Shown here one piece after another: positions 12,378-25,314 of a DNA stretch of 64,000 nt (position 1 is its first letter; each line of letters opens with the position of its first letter). Source of the stretch: Antedon mediterranea (lineage: Eukaryota > Echinodermata > Crinoidea > Comatulida > Antedonidae); contig NC_092676.1 in NCBI RefSeq assembly GCF_964355755.1, positions 8,288,288-8,352,287 on the forward strand. The letters are read 5' to 3'. The position numbers and the translations under genes are program-made. The notes below the pieces were generated by a model that searched no databases, had not been told where the DNA came from, and saw nothing but the letters and a program-made list of their open reading frames with translations.

Positions 12378-15300
12378 AAACGTGTTAAGTTTGTTAATTG
12401 TTCAAAAGTTTTATCTTCGTAATAAAGCAAGCTGTTCCCATATAAAAATCTAAATAATGACAATGATTAGCCATAGTAAATTTTAATTTTAAAAATATTA
12501 ACATTTCAAAATGAAGGGTACTATTACCATGAGTTTAGGTTGTACAGGATGTTAATAACCAAGAGGCTCTTGTACTATAGGATATCATCCTTGTGAAATA
12601 ATGGGTGAAGCCAGAAGGAAAATTGGAATGAATATAATCAATGACAAAAGTACATTGTTGAATGTGTTTTCATTTATAAACTATTTAAACGTACCATTCT
12701 AGCGTTGCAATAAATTAAGTTAAGAATCTTGATGAAAACCTAATACATGTTTACACTTGTTTGCAAAGTTTCTCGTTCAATTCTAGTTGCATTTACATTT
12801 TAGAGTAAATAACTAGCTTTGTAATCCTAATGACAACCTGCAGTTTAAATTATTCCTTAAATAGCTACTTCATGGCATGAGTTATTTAAATTATAAATCA
12901 TATATTAATATTATGAACTTACAAATATGAAAGAGATGAAGCAAAAGAAGAAAATGCACCTGGTTCTATGGTAGTTATAGCATTGTTATCTAAATGCCTG
13001 TTGGGAGATAACCGATATGTATATGGTTTGTTTGTTAATCCTACAAAATTACTATATTATTATTATTCAATTGATTTTAAACAAATCTGTGAAAACAGTG
13101 ATTTACTAATAGACTGGTTATACTACAACAAACAGTGACGTCATTGGATATAAATTAAACAGTACACATTGGATCATATAAGATAAAAAATAACTAAATT
13201 TGTAAAATCAATCAATAAGAATAATTATTATTTAAGCCAAATATTGAATTCTTTCACACCACAACTATTTTAACCAGAAATGTATAATTTTTAACTTACC
13301 ATCAATATTACTATCTAATTTGTTTAATGTCATAATCAAAGTATTGAATTAAACCTTTGTATGATTCCACTGTAAAACTACGCCAATTAAAACATGAAGT
13401 TATTGATGGCGTTATTGTTATAATCTTACAAAAATATTGGTGCTGGTTCAATATTTTATTAAGTTATTTTCTTTATATTTATTTATAATCAATCAATCTA
13501 TAATAATTTATATTAGATGACTACCAAATTATTGGTGCTTGTTCGATATTGTATTAAGTTATTTTCTTTATATTATTTATAATCAATCAATCTATAATAA
13601 TTTATATTAGATGACTACATTTATTTTTTAATTTAACTGTTATTTGTATATGTTGTAAATTCAACAATGCTTTCCTTCTTGCAATCAAGAAAGTTTAATG
13701 AGTAAAATGTATACAACAATGTACAATAGAAAGTAGCTATTTGATGTCAAATTTACTTTTTATAGCAAATTCTATTTATGTTTGTTATTATTATCATCAT
13801 TATGTTTTTAATATTATTATTAAAGATATATTGTCCCTCTGAAAAATATTCAGAGGGACAATTCAGATATTAATAATAAATAATTGATTGATAATGTTAA
13901 ACATTTTACTACTGCCAAGTGGTTTTAAAATGTATACTGTATATATTGATTACATTATGAAATGATAACATTTTAAAAACAAATTAAAGAAGGAAATTAA
14001 TATGAGAAAGATACTTATTACAGGGATGTCAGTGCTGTCAAACTATCAAATACATTGGCTGGCAATGTACTTATTGGGTTTATTGCCCAAATGTCAAGCT
14101 GTTTGATAGGTCAACTTTTATTTTTCATTTTTTAATTAGTTTATAGTCTTTAGTAAAGGGATAGGGACATTATCTAAATAGTAAATGCTATTGAGTATAC
14201 TTTAATTAGACAAAAATAAACTGTTAAAAAAAGAAAATGTTATTCTCATTAATACAATTTTTTTAGCAAATTCTAAATATTTGTTATCTTCTTTAATGTA
14301 TTAATAAAATAATAATTATATATCTTTAAATAATGACCAATTAACAATTAAAATATTTAAAAAATGAATAATTAATATTGATGGTTAATATTTTATTAAA
14401 CCTAAGTTTTAAAAAAGTATATACTGTATGTATTGATCACATTATGAAATTATACAATTAGGAAGTAATATGAATTATTTTATTATGTATTTTTACAACA
14501 AATTAAACAAAGAAATTGTTATGAGCAAAATACTTACAGCCATGTCAGTGCTGTCAATCTATCAAATACATTGGCTGGCAATGTACTTATTTTGTTACCA
14601 CCCAAATTCCTTAAAAGTAAAAACAATGTACAGTAACAATTACATGCAAGCTGTATATAACTTTTATGTTTTACTTTCAGCCAATGAGACATTATCTACA
14701 TAGTAAATGCTGATGAGTATACTTTAATTAGTATAAATTATGTTAAAATAAGTAAAGTATTATTCTCATTAACACAATTTGTATAACAAATTCTAAATAT
14801 TTGTTATTTTAAAAAACTCTTTAAACCTCTTTAAATGAAGACAAATTTTCAATTATTTATATCTTAAAAAATTGAATAATTTATTGATAATTGTTAAATA
14901 TTTTACTAAAGGTTAGAATCCAAATACCTTCAAAGTAAAAACAATGTACATTAAAAATTACAGTATTCAAGCTGTTTAGAATCTCAACTTTTATTTTTCA
15001 TACACATTTTGAATTATTTGTATAGTCTTTCAGTCAATGATAGAGACATTATCTACATAGTAAATGCTGATGAGCATACTTTAATTAAAGATATATTGTC
15101 CCTCTGAAAAATATTCAGAGGAACAATTCAGATATTAATAATGAATAATTTATTTATAATGTTAAACATTTTACTAATGCCAGGTGGTTTTAACATTTGT
15201 ACTTTATATATTGATTAAATTATGAAATGATAACATTTTAAAAACAAATTAAACAAGGAAATTGATATGATCAAAATACTTACAGCGATATCAGTGCTGT

Positions 15301-18300
15301 CAAACTATCAAATACATAGTTTAGTTAAGAGATAGGGACATTATATAAATAGTAAATGCTGATGATACTTTAATTAGGCAAAAATAAACTGTTAAATTAA
15401 GAAAATGTTATTCTCATTAATACAATTGTTTTAGCAAATTCAAAAAATTTGTTATCTTCTTTAATATATTAATAAAATTATATATCTTTAAATAATGACC
15501 AATTAACAATTAAAATCTTTAAAAAATGAATAATTTATATTGATGGTTAATATTTTATTAAACCTAAGTTTTAAAAAAGTATATACTGTATGTATTGATC
15601 ACATTATGAAATTATACAATTAGGAAGTAATATGAATTATTTTATTATGTATTTTTACAAAAAATTAAACAAAGAAATTGATAAGAGCAAAATACTTACA
15701 GATGTGTCAGTGCTGTCAAACTATCAAATACATTGGCTGGTAATGTACTTATTTGGTTACCACCCAAACTCCTTAAAAGTAAAAACAATGTACAGTAACA
15801 ATTACAATATGCAAGCTGTATATAACTTTTATGTTTTACTTTTAGCCAATGAGACATTATCTACATAGTAAATGCTGATGAGTATACTTTAATTAGTATA
15901 AATAAACTATGTTAAAATAAGTAAAGTATTATTCTCATTAACACAATTTGTTTAACAAATTCTAAATATTTGTTATTTTAATAAATCTCTTTAAATCTCT
16001 TTAAATGAAGACCAATTTTCAATTATTTATATCTTAAAAAATTGAATAATTTATTGATAATTGTTAAATATTTTACTAAAGGTTAGAGTCCAAATACCTT
16101 CAATTTAACAATGTACATCAAAAATTACAGTATTCAAGCTGTTCAGAATCTCAACTTTTATTTTTCATACACATTTTGAATTATTTGTATAGTCTTTCAG
16201 TCAATGATAGGGACATTATCTACATAGTAAATGCTATTGAGTATACTTTAATTAAGGCTAAAATAAACTGTTAAAATAAGAAAGTGTTATTCTCATGAAT
16301 GAACTCAATTTGTATGACAAATTATTTGTTATCTTAATGTATTTAATATAATAATTAAATCCCTTTAAATGAAGACCCAATATTATCAATAATATATTTG
16401 TATATTGTATGTATTGATCACATTATCTACATAGTAAATGCTATTGAGTATACTTTAATTAAGGCTAAACTATGTTAAAATAATTAGAATGTGTTATTGA
16501 ACATAATTTGTATAACAAATAATAATGACAATGCATATAACCTAATCATAAACATTTATTTTTCATATACATTTTGATTTTTTTTATAGTCTTTCAGGGA
16601 CACTATCTAAATAGTAAATGCTGATGAGCTTACATTTGTTAGGCAAAAATAAACTGTTACAATTTGAAAAATGTTATTCTCATGAACACAATTTCTTAAT
16701 GTATTTAATAATTTAATAGTTAAATCTTTTTAAATGAATATTAAAATAATAAAGTGTTATTCTCATGAACACCATTTCTATAGCAAATTCTAAATATTTG
16801 TTTTCATATAATAATTATATTAATTAAAACTCTTTAATTAATGACCAATTAACACTTATTACATTATGAAATGATAAAATGCATAATGTTCATTTTTATA
16901 AATTATAGTTTTATTTATTTTGAAAAAAAATTAAACATAGAAATAAATAATTGCAAAATACTTAGGCCTACAGCTTTGTCAGTGTTGAAAAACTATCAAA
17001 TACCATGGGCTGGCAATGCACTTTTTTTTATGTTCATACAGGAATAACAGTGATATAGTGGTTGGGGTTAAGGTATAGAAATTGGTAAAAAAAGAAAGGG
17101 TCATAAGCAAATTGTAAATATTTGTTACATATTAAGTATTTAATAATAATTATTAAATTTCTTTAAATGAAGACCAATTTTCAATTATTTTTATCTTTCA
17201 AAATTGAATAATTTATTGATAATTGTTAAATATTTTACTAATGCTAAGTGATTTTTTAAATATATACTGTATACTGTATATTGATTACATTATGAAATGA
17301 TACAATGCATAATATGCATTGTTATAAATTATTTTATTATCAATTTAAAAAAAAAAATTAAACAAAGAAATTGATATGATCAAAATACTTACAGTCTTGA
17401 CAGTGCTGTCAAACTATCAAATACATTGGCTGGCAATGTACTTATTTGGTTATAGTTCAAATACCTTCAAAGTTAAAACAATGTACAGTAAAAATTACAA
17501 TATGCAAGCTGTATACAACTTTGTTTTACTTTTAGCCAATGAGACATTATCTACATAGTAAATGCTGATGAGAATACTTTAATTAGTATAAACTAGATGG
17601 TACGCTCGCTTCGCTCGCGTACCATCTAGGTCGTGCCCACAGATGGTTCTCGAATACACAGTAATTTCAGAGTAACAAAACTGGCGATTTCAAATGTACG
17701 TACCGCAGGACTATATACATTGTCGTTTACAGAAACGAATAAATAGACACGATGATTTATGTAGTCAACTAAAATTAGCAACCTGGGAATTACTTCCGAA
17801 GGAGAAACTTATCACAAAATGAGTCCAAGTTTTTGATTTGGACTCATTTAAAGAAACCCAATTTGTGTTTTGTATGTAACATTAGGGTTGAGGGATAGGA
17901 AAGCGAGGTACAAAGAGGAACAATTTTTAAATATATTCTTTATCCACTCAGTAACGAAATATTTTTTTCATGTTTTATAGGCCTATAAATAATATACCTC
18001 TAAATACAGTAAAACATTTGCGATTTAATACTTTTTTTATTTTATTTATTTATTTATTTCTTTTAAATATTCATTGTACACTAATTTTCCCCGTGTATGG
18101 CAAGAGATTCCTAATTATATTAGAGAACATTCTTTATTTAGTTTAGTTAAAACTGTCACTGTCATAATCGATTGAAATATTAAAGTACCATGTCACGATA
18201 CACCACTACGACGTTTATATTTGGTAATTATTAATTAATACAAACGTTGAGAAAGAACTGTCAGTATAAAGTTTATTTGTATATAATAATGTGTTTATAT

Positions 18301-21300
18301 ATCTAACAGTAGAGCCTATCCACAATATCGCAAGTTTATTCTGAAAGGGCCCATATATTTACCTACCGTATGTGTTAAACCAAGGGCTCATAAATTTACC
18401 TACAGTACTTGTGTTAAACCAAACTCTGGCAGACTGAGAGATTGGGATGTTTCATTCATCGCAAATCAATAGATTTGTATAATCGTATATTAAATCTATC
18501 AAAATAGTATTTTTTAAAGAAAATCGGCCTGTCTTCAACATTATGATGGTGTACTCTAGCTGTTCAACCGGTTTTCAGCTATTAAAAACAATTATCGTAG
18601 GAGGAGATAGGAAAATGCGAAGCCTCCTCGCATTTTTGTGGCGGGTATTTTTCAAGACGGACATCCATTATACAGTGTATACCACGGTCGGAAAACACCC
18701 CTATTTGGGGCAAATCTTGGAACCTAAATTCGTTTTAACCGTCAATAACTTATTATCTAACTTAATTTAATTAGTAAACAGGGTTACATCAGGTGGTTAA
18801 AATCAGTACCGAGAGTACGAACCAACTTTATATACCATCGAGTAAAAATTCTAGAAGTAAGGCGCGATTTACCGAATTTTGCCCTTACGTAAATTTATAT
18901 ATAGATTTGTTACATATTAAGTATTGAATAATAATAATTAAATTTCTTGAAATGGAGACGAATTTTCAATTATTTTCATCTCTCAAAATTGAATAATTTA
19001 TTGATAATTGTTAAATATTTTACTAATGCTAAAGTGATTTTTAAAATATATACTGTATACTGTATGTTGATTACATTATGAAATGATACAATGATTAATG
19101 TTCATTTTGTTATAAATTATTTTATTATCAATTTAAAAAGAAACTAAACAAAGAAATTGATATGATCAAAATACTTACAGGGATATCAGTTTTGTCAAAC
19201 TATCAAATACATTGGCTGGTAATGTACTTATTTGGTTATAGTGCAAACGCCTTAAAAGTGAAAACAATGTACAGTAAAAATTACAATATGCAAGCTGTAT
19301 ACAACTTTGTTTTACTTTCAGCCAATGAGACATTATCTACATAGTAAATGCTGATGAGTATACTTTAATTAGTATAAATAAACTATGTTAAAACAAGTAA
19401 AGTATTATTCTCATTAACACAATTTGTATAACAAATTCTAAATGTTTGTTATTTTAATATATCTCTTTAAATCTCTTTAAATGAAGACCAATTTTCAATT
19501 ATTTATATCTTAAAAAATTGAATAATTTATTGATAATTGTTAAATATTTTACTAAAGGTTACAGTCTAAATACTTTCAAAGTAAAAACAATGTACATTAA
19601 TCTAATCTGTACAATCTAAACTTTTATTTTTCATGAACATTTTGAATTATTTGTATAGTCTTTCAGTCAATGATAGGGACATTATCTACATAGTAAATGC
19701 TGATGAGCATACTTCAATTAAATAAACTGTTAAAATAAGAAAGTGTTATTCTCATGAATGAACACAATTTGTATGACAAATTATTTGTTATCTTAATGTA
19801 TTTAATTATAATAATTAAATTCCTTTAAATGAAGACCCATTATCAATAATATATTTGTATATTGTATGTATTGATCACATTATCTACATAGTAAATGCTA
19901 TTGAGTATACTTTAATTAAGCAAAAATAAACTATGTTAAAATAATTAGAATGTGTTATTGAACACAATTTGTGTAACAAATAATAATGATTACATTTTGA
20001 TTTTTTTTATAGTCTTTCAGGGACACTATCTAAATAGTAAATGCTGATGAGCTTACATTAATTAGGCAAAACTAAACTGTTAAAATTTGAAAAATGTTAT
20101 TCTCATGAACACAATTTCTTACTGTATTTAATAATTTAATAGTTAAATCTTTTTAAATGAATGTTAAAATAATAAAGTGTTATTCTCATGAACACCATTT
20201 CTATAGCAAATTCTAATATTTGTTTTCATATAATAATTATATTAATTAAAACTCTTTAATTAATGACCAGTTAACAGTTATTACATTATGAAATGATAAA
20301 ATGCATAATGTTCATTTTTATAAATTATATTTTTATTTATTTTGAAAAAAAATTAAACATAGAAATAAATAATTGCAAAATAATTTAGGCCTACAGCTTT
20401 GTCAGTGTTGTCAAACTATCAAATACCATAAGCTGGCAATGCACTTATTTTTTTATGGTCATACAGGAATAACAGTGATATAGTGGTTGGGGTTAAGGTA
20501 TAGAAAGTGTTAAAATAAGAAAGGGTCATAAGCAAATTGTAAATATTTGTTACATATTAAGTATTTAATAATAATAATAATTAAATTTCTTTAAATGAAG
20601 ACCAATTTTCAATTATTTTTATCTTTCAAAATTGAATAATTTATTTATAATTGTTAAATATTTTACTAATGCTAAGTGATTTTTAAAATATATACTGTAT
20701 ACTGTATGTTGATTACATTATGAAATCATACAATGCATAATATTCATTGTTATAAATTATTTTATTATCAATTTTAAAAACAAATTAGACAAAGAAATTG
20801 ATATAATCAAAATACTTACAGGTATGTCAGTGCTGTCAAACTATCAAATACATAGTTTAGTTAAGAGATAGGGACATTATATAAATAGTAAATGCTGATG
20901 ATACTTTAATTAGGCAAAAATAAACTGTTAAATTAAGAAAATGTTATTCTCATTAATACAATTGTTTTAGCAAATTTAAAAAATTTGTTATCTTCTTTAA
21001 TATATTAATAAAATTATATATCTTTAAATAATGACCAATTAACAATTAAAATCTTTAAAAAATGAATAATTAATATTGATTGGTTAATATTTTATTAAAC
21101 CTAAGTTTTAAAAAAGTATATACTGTATGTATTGATCACATTATGAAATTATACAATTAGGCAGTAATATGAATTATTTTATTATGTATTTTTACAAAAA
21201 ATTAAACAAAGAAATTGATATGACAAAGATACTTACAGTTCTTTCAGTGCTGTCAATCTATCAAATACATTGGCTGGTAATGTACTTATTTTGTTAGAGC

Positions 21301-22873
21301 CCAAATGCCTTAAAAGTAAAAACAATGTACAGTAACAATTACAATATTCAAGCTGTTTGATATGTCAACATTTATTTTTCATATACATTTTAATTTTTGT
21401 TATAGTCTTTCAAGGACATGATCTACATAGTAAATGCTGATGAGCTTAAAATATAAAAAATGTTATACAATTTCTTTATAAAATCTAAATATTTGTTATC
21501 ATCTTAATGTATTTAATAATTTAATATTTAAATCTCTTTAAATGAATGTTAAAATAATAAAGTGTTATTCTCATGAACACCATATAGCAAATTCTAAATA
21601 TTTGTTTTCATTTTAACATATTTAATAATTATATTAATTAAATCTCTTTAATTAATGACCAATTAACACTTATTACATTATGAAATGATAAAATGCATAA
21701 TGTTCAGTGTTAAATCTCTTTAAATGAATGTTAAAATAATAAAGTGTTATTCTCATGAACACCATATAGCAAATTCTAAATATTTGTTTTCATTTTAACA
21801 TATTTAATAATTATATTAATTAAATCTCTTTAATTAATGACCAATTAACACTTATTACATTATGAAATGATAAAATGCATATTGTTCAGTGTTGTCAAAC
21901 TACCAAATACATGGGGTGACAATGCACTTATTTATTTATGTTCTAGTCATACAGGTATAGAGTGATATAGTGGTTGGGGTTAGGGTATAGAAAGTGACCC
22001 CACAAAATGAAATTATTTCTGATAACAATAAGTACTAAATTTCAATTGTGCATTATATTTTAATCAATGGGTGCCAATAATAATAATTATATGTATACTC
22101 ATTATTACATATTTTTAAATATATATATTTTAAATTCCATGTTATAGTAGACATACAATGAAATAATTACACTGATAATAACCATATACTTACAATTGTG
22201 TTATTGGAACATGATCATTATACTCGTTGATAGTTGTGATGTTATTAATACTCCATGGAGGACGACATCCCACTTCGTGACGGTCAGCTAGCTGAGTACA
22301 AGTACAATAGGCTGGACATTCTGCTTGTTTAAAGAAAAAGACAACTCAGAGATACGTTTAGGAAAGGGAAAGGGGGGAAATGTATGTATTGTTACAAACG
22401 CAATCTTCCGTCAGTCAGACATGTCTAGCTGTGATAGGCAATTAAACATCAGCTAATAAATTAAATTCACAATCACAAAAACATACAAGTAAATACTGTA
22501 TAGTACTGTAGAATTAAAATTAAATCAGATGTTAAAAGTGAACAAGAGATTTAATTGCCTTTGAATCTTAGTAACAGTAAAGTTTGTAGAGGGTCTACTG
22601 TTAAAAAAGTATAAAAACACAGTATCAAATACCAAACAGCCAATTAATGAAAATAACACACTCGTTGGTATAATCATTATACTGTATTATAGTTATCAAT
22701 GCATAAAGAAAATTGTTAAAAAATGAAGTAATCATATCGGGAAGGGAATTAGAGCTGCTACTATAATACTCACTGACATTGCCACCATCACTATCACTAG
22801 AACAACGAGAACAAGGTAATACAGCCAATATAATAATACAATACAGTAGTATGATTCCTTTCAAGATGAACAT
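12378..22873 (-). CDS. 5' part of an LRR protein gene, four exons (signal peptide, LRRNT, LRRs)
   Basis: Reverse-strand exons, in transcript order: 22873-22774, 22320-22194, 12997-12923, 12431-12378. Exon 1 starts with ATG and encodes a hydrophobic signal peptide (MFILKGIILLYCIIILAVLP), then a polar stretch ending at a CA|GTGAGT donor in phase 1. Exon 2 follows a CAG acceptor, restores the frame, and encodes an LRRNT cap, CPAYCTCTQLADRHEVGC, ending TT|GTAAGT in phase 2. Exon 3 (75 bp, phase 2 to 2) encodes LHLDNNAITTIEPGAF plus a serine-rich end, a textbook LRR unit. Exon 4 (54 bp, phase 2 to 2) encodes a shorter unit ending TFEQLTNLTR. One-LRR-per-exon structure with constant phase is common in secreted and receptor LRR proteins. 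Intron 2 (9.2 kb) holds satellite block 2. Later exons are not securely found, so the protein class is unknown. Confidence 0.7.
13431..13620. repeat. direct tandem duplication of about 95 bp
   Basis: The block running from ATTGGTGCT through TAAGTTATTTTCTTTATAT to TTATATTAGATGACTAC occurs twice in succession with a few differences. It lies inside intron 2 of the reverse-strand LRR gene. Confidence 0.85.
13800..17591. repeat. satellite block 2, right-hand relatives of block 1 (first part)
   Basis: Same family as 1-3770. The 1162-base spacing between the open frames at 14470 and 15632 equals the 1163-base spacing in block 1, and the order of sub-repeats is the same. Palindromic inserts with arms TCCCTCTGAA / TTCAGAGGGA lie at about 13830-13860 and 15095-15125. 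The whole block is inside intron 2 of the reverse-strand LRR gene. Confidence 0.9.
17592..18902. mobile_element. 1.3-kb insertion interrupting satellite block 2
   Basis: The satellite breaks off after AATTAGTATAAA and resumes at about 18903 with the monomer segment TTGTTACATATTAAGTATT. The insert begins with a perfect hairpin, CTAGATGGTACGC / GCGTACCATCTAG around a TCGCTTCGCTC loop, and ends at TTTATATATAGAT. It contains no long frame; the 75-codon frame at 18543-18770 shows no known domain. The abrupt change in composition marks it as a non-autonomous transposon or retroelement end. The superfamily is not recognised. Confidence 0.65.
18903..21990. repeat. satellite block 2, continuation
   Basis: It resumes the same monomer family, including the short open frame at 19162-19344 and a version with an in-frame stop near 21170. 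A recent 181-bp tandem duplication is visible at about 21530-21711 and 21712-21892, identical over nearly all of its length, which points to continuing unequal exchange or slippage in the array. Confidence 0.9.
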
Positions 22874-23300
22874 CTTTTTAACTTAATTAACTCGTAATAA
22901 ATTTAATAAACTTTACTTCTGCGAGTCCGCTCAGCATATGAACAATATACTTTGTATATTGCTTTTAGATATTAAACATTTAAATGAAGTACATCACCAG
23001 ATGCAATAATACAATTAAAAATTAAATACTTCATACTATATTGATATTATATAATATTCGTATAAAGCACAAGATTTACAAAACACATGAACTAGTTAAC
23101 TAGGATTGTTGAAATGGGATAATAAACTGAACTACTGACTATGACGTCATGATGTATACTGTACAACCAAATTCATCCATGATTTGTGTTTTTTAGTTTC
23201 ATTAGATATAGGCAGAGTGAGGCTGGGTGTGTCTAGTTTCATTAAAAACTCAGATCTACTAAATGGATCATTTAATTATTATCCAGGGAAGGATTTTTTA
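22874..23300. other. upstream region of the reverse-strand LRR gene
   Basis: No gene is seen. It lies 5' of the predicted start codon at 22873 and would hold the promoter. No convincing TATA box or initiator can be assigned in such AT-rich sequence. Confidence 0.4.
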
Positions 23301-23428
23301 TATGTTATTTACCTTTTTAAACGTTATATACCTTTTTAAATGTTATATACCTTTTTAAACGTTACCGTATATACCTTTTTAAATTTTATATACCTTTTTA
23401 AATGTTATATACCTTTTTAAATGTTATA
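23301..23428. repeat. 19-bp minisatellite, left part of a split array
   Basis: The unit TATACCTTTTTAAATGTTA is repeated about six times with single-base variants, and stops exactly at the TA that begins the element at 23429. The array continues on the other side of that element at 30240-30690, so it was the insertion target. Confidence 0.85.
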
Positions 23429-25314
23429 CCGTAAAACCTCGAAAAGAAGCCCAGCTCGAAATGAAGCCCCCTGGGCTTCTTTTCAAGATAGTATGGGCTT
23501 CTTTTCAAGATAGACTACTATACTGTATTAAGAATGTAGGTTTATTAACTGAACGTCAAAGGAACAGAAATAAACAATACAAACACATGATTAAGAGGTA
23601 CTGTAGTAGATAATTTAATGCCATATACTTCAGATGCAGACTGATGATAATAATTAATATGTATGATCGTGTTTATCATACATTTATTTTACAGTTTATT
23701 GTCGTCCAAATGGTGCTTTGAACGCATCTTGTATCTTTTTCTTGTCTACTTCGTTGGCAAATATGTAAAATCGGCAGGGAATTTCCACACCTCCACCAAG
23801 TACCCATTTTCCTTCTGGGGCCGTTTGTTCCATTCCAGTTATCTGGGCTTTAAGCTGCACTACTACCTATCTTTCATCAACGGAGGTATTTAAGAGCCAT
23901 TGTCTGTAAGAATCAAAGAAATATCAAAAAAAGTGGCAGACTCAAAAAAATGGATTTCTTTCAAATTTTGCACATGGCTATATATGTGTTGAGAGAAATC
24001 AAATATGAAGTATTTTTTATTTCACACGTATATTTCCATGGCAACGGCCAAATTTGTGTTTTTGACAAATTTTGTCCTTTTTTAAGGTTTTTTAAAATGG
24101 ATATTGGTACTACTTTGATGAACGATATTTTTGTGTTGTTCATTCAATTATAAAAAATAATTAGTGTATGCATAATAACAATGCATTGTGTACCTGTTTC
24201 AAATTTTTTTATTTTTTTTTATTTTATACTTTGGGAGATACCATTTATTTAAAAAGGGGTGTTTTTCACTTTTTTTAAATTGTTCAATGCAACTAAACTT
24301 TACTTCACCATAACGCCCAAAGTGGTGTATTTTTTTAGCTGATTTATTACAAATAGGTAGTTCTAATGTTTAATAATTGATTTCTAAAATAAAATACTGG
24401 GGTAAATTTAAAATCTACAAGCAGTGTTGCGAGAAACATAGGCATTTTTATAAAAAAAAAAACATGGTATATTAGTAAAAACATTTTATTTTCTTTGATT
24501 ATTTGATTTGAAACTCATTGGTCAGAAAAATTCTTAATGTTTTATATAGTTCTAGTTGTGTTGTGAGAAAAAAAAATTAATTTTTAATTATAGATTCTGT
24601 AATTCCCAGTTTTCATGTCATTTTATAGGTTATATCCTCTGGAAATTTGAATAAATTATCAGATCGTTGTGAATTTTAATCTTTGCAACAGATTACTCCT
24701 CTCTTATTTTGAAGCTCCTCTTTCATTTGTTTACTTCTTTTATTTGCTAACCTAAGCAGATCCCACATGCCCATCCACCACCACTTTCGACTACCACCCC
24801 TCTCCCCCCCCCCCACCCCAACTATAACCACAAAAAGATAAACTGCAACACTTTGGTCGATCATCCACTATAGAGTGTCAAATGCATGCATTCAAGCACC
24901 ACCCACACTGCCGCTACCATCGCCCCAATGAGTAGACGGATTCAAACTCCTCCATCCCACTCCATCCCACCCCTCCCCCTTTCTCCAAGCCCCCACCCAC
25001 CCCAAGTTAAAAATTGCAATGCAAAAGATAGGACATAAAGTTAAGTTTTTAGACCCTCGCCTTCAACCACCTAACTATTTAAAAGTCCTTGATCCACCAC
25101 TTTCCCCTCCCCAAAATAGAACCAATCAAAAGTCAATGATATACTCAGGTATGTTAATGCTACATAACAAATATTGAAGCCCTGATTTGAAATTTCATTT
25201 CATTTAAGGTCAGCATGTAAAATATCACACTTTATTATTAAATATTGGTTTTAAATTCTATATTTGTTTTACTGTGATGGTTGGATTCATTATTAATTAT
25301 TAATTAATAATTAT

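Noticed and set aside
23301-23428. CRISPR-like array of regular short repeats
   Set aside because: The units are contiguous with no unique spacers, and the genome is eukaryotic.
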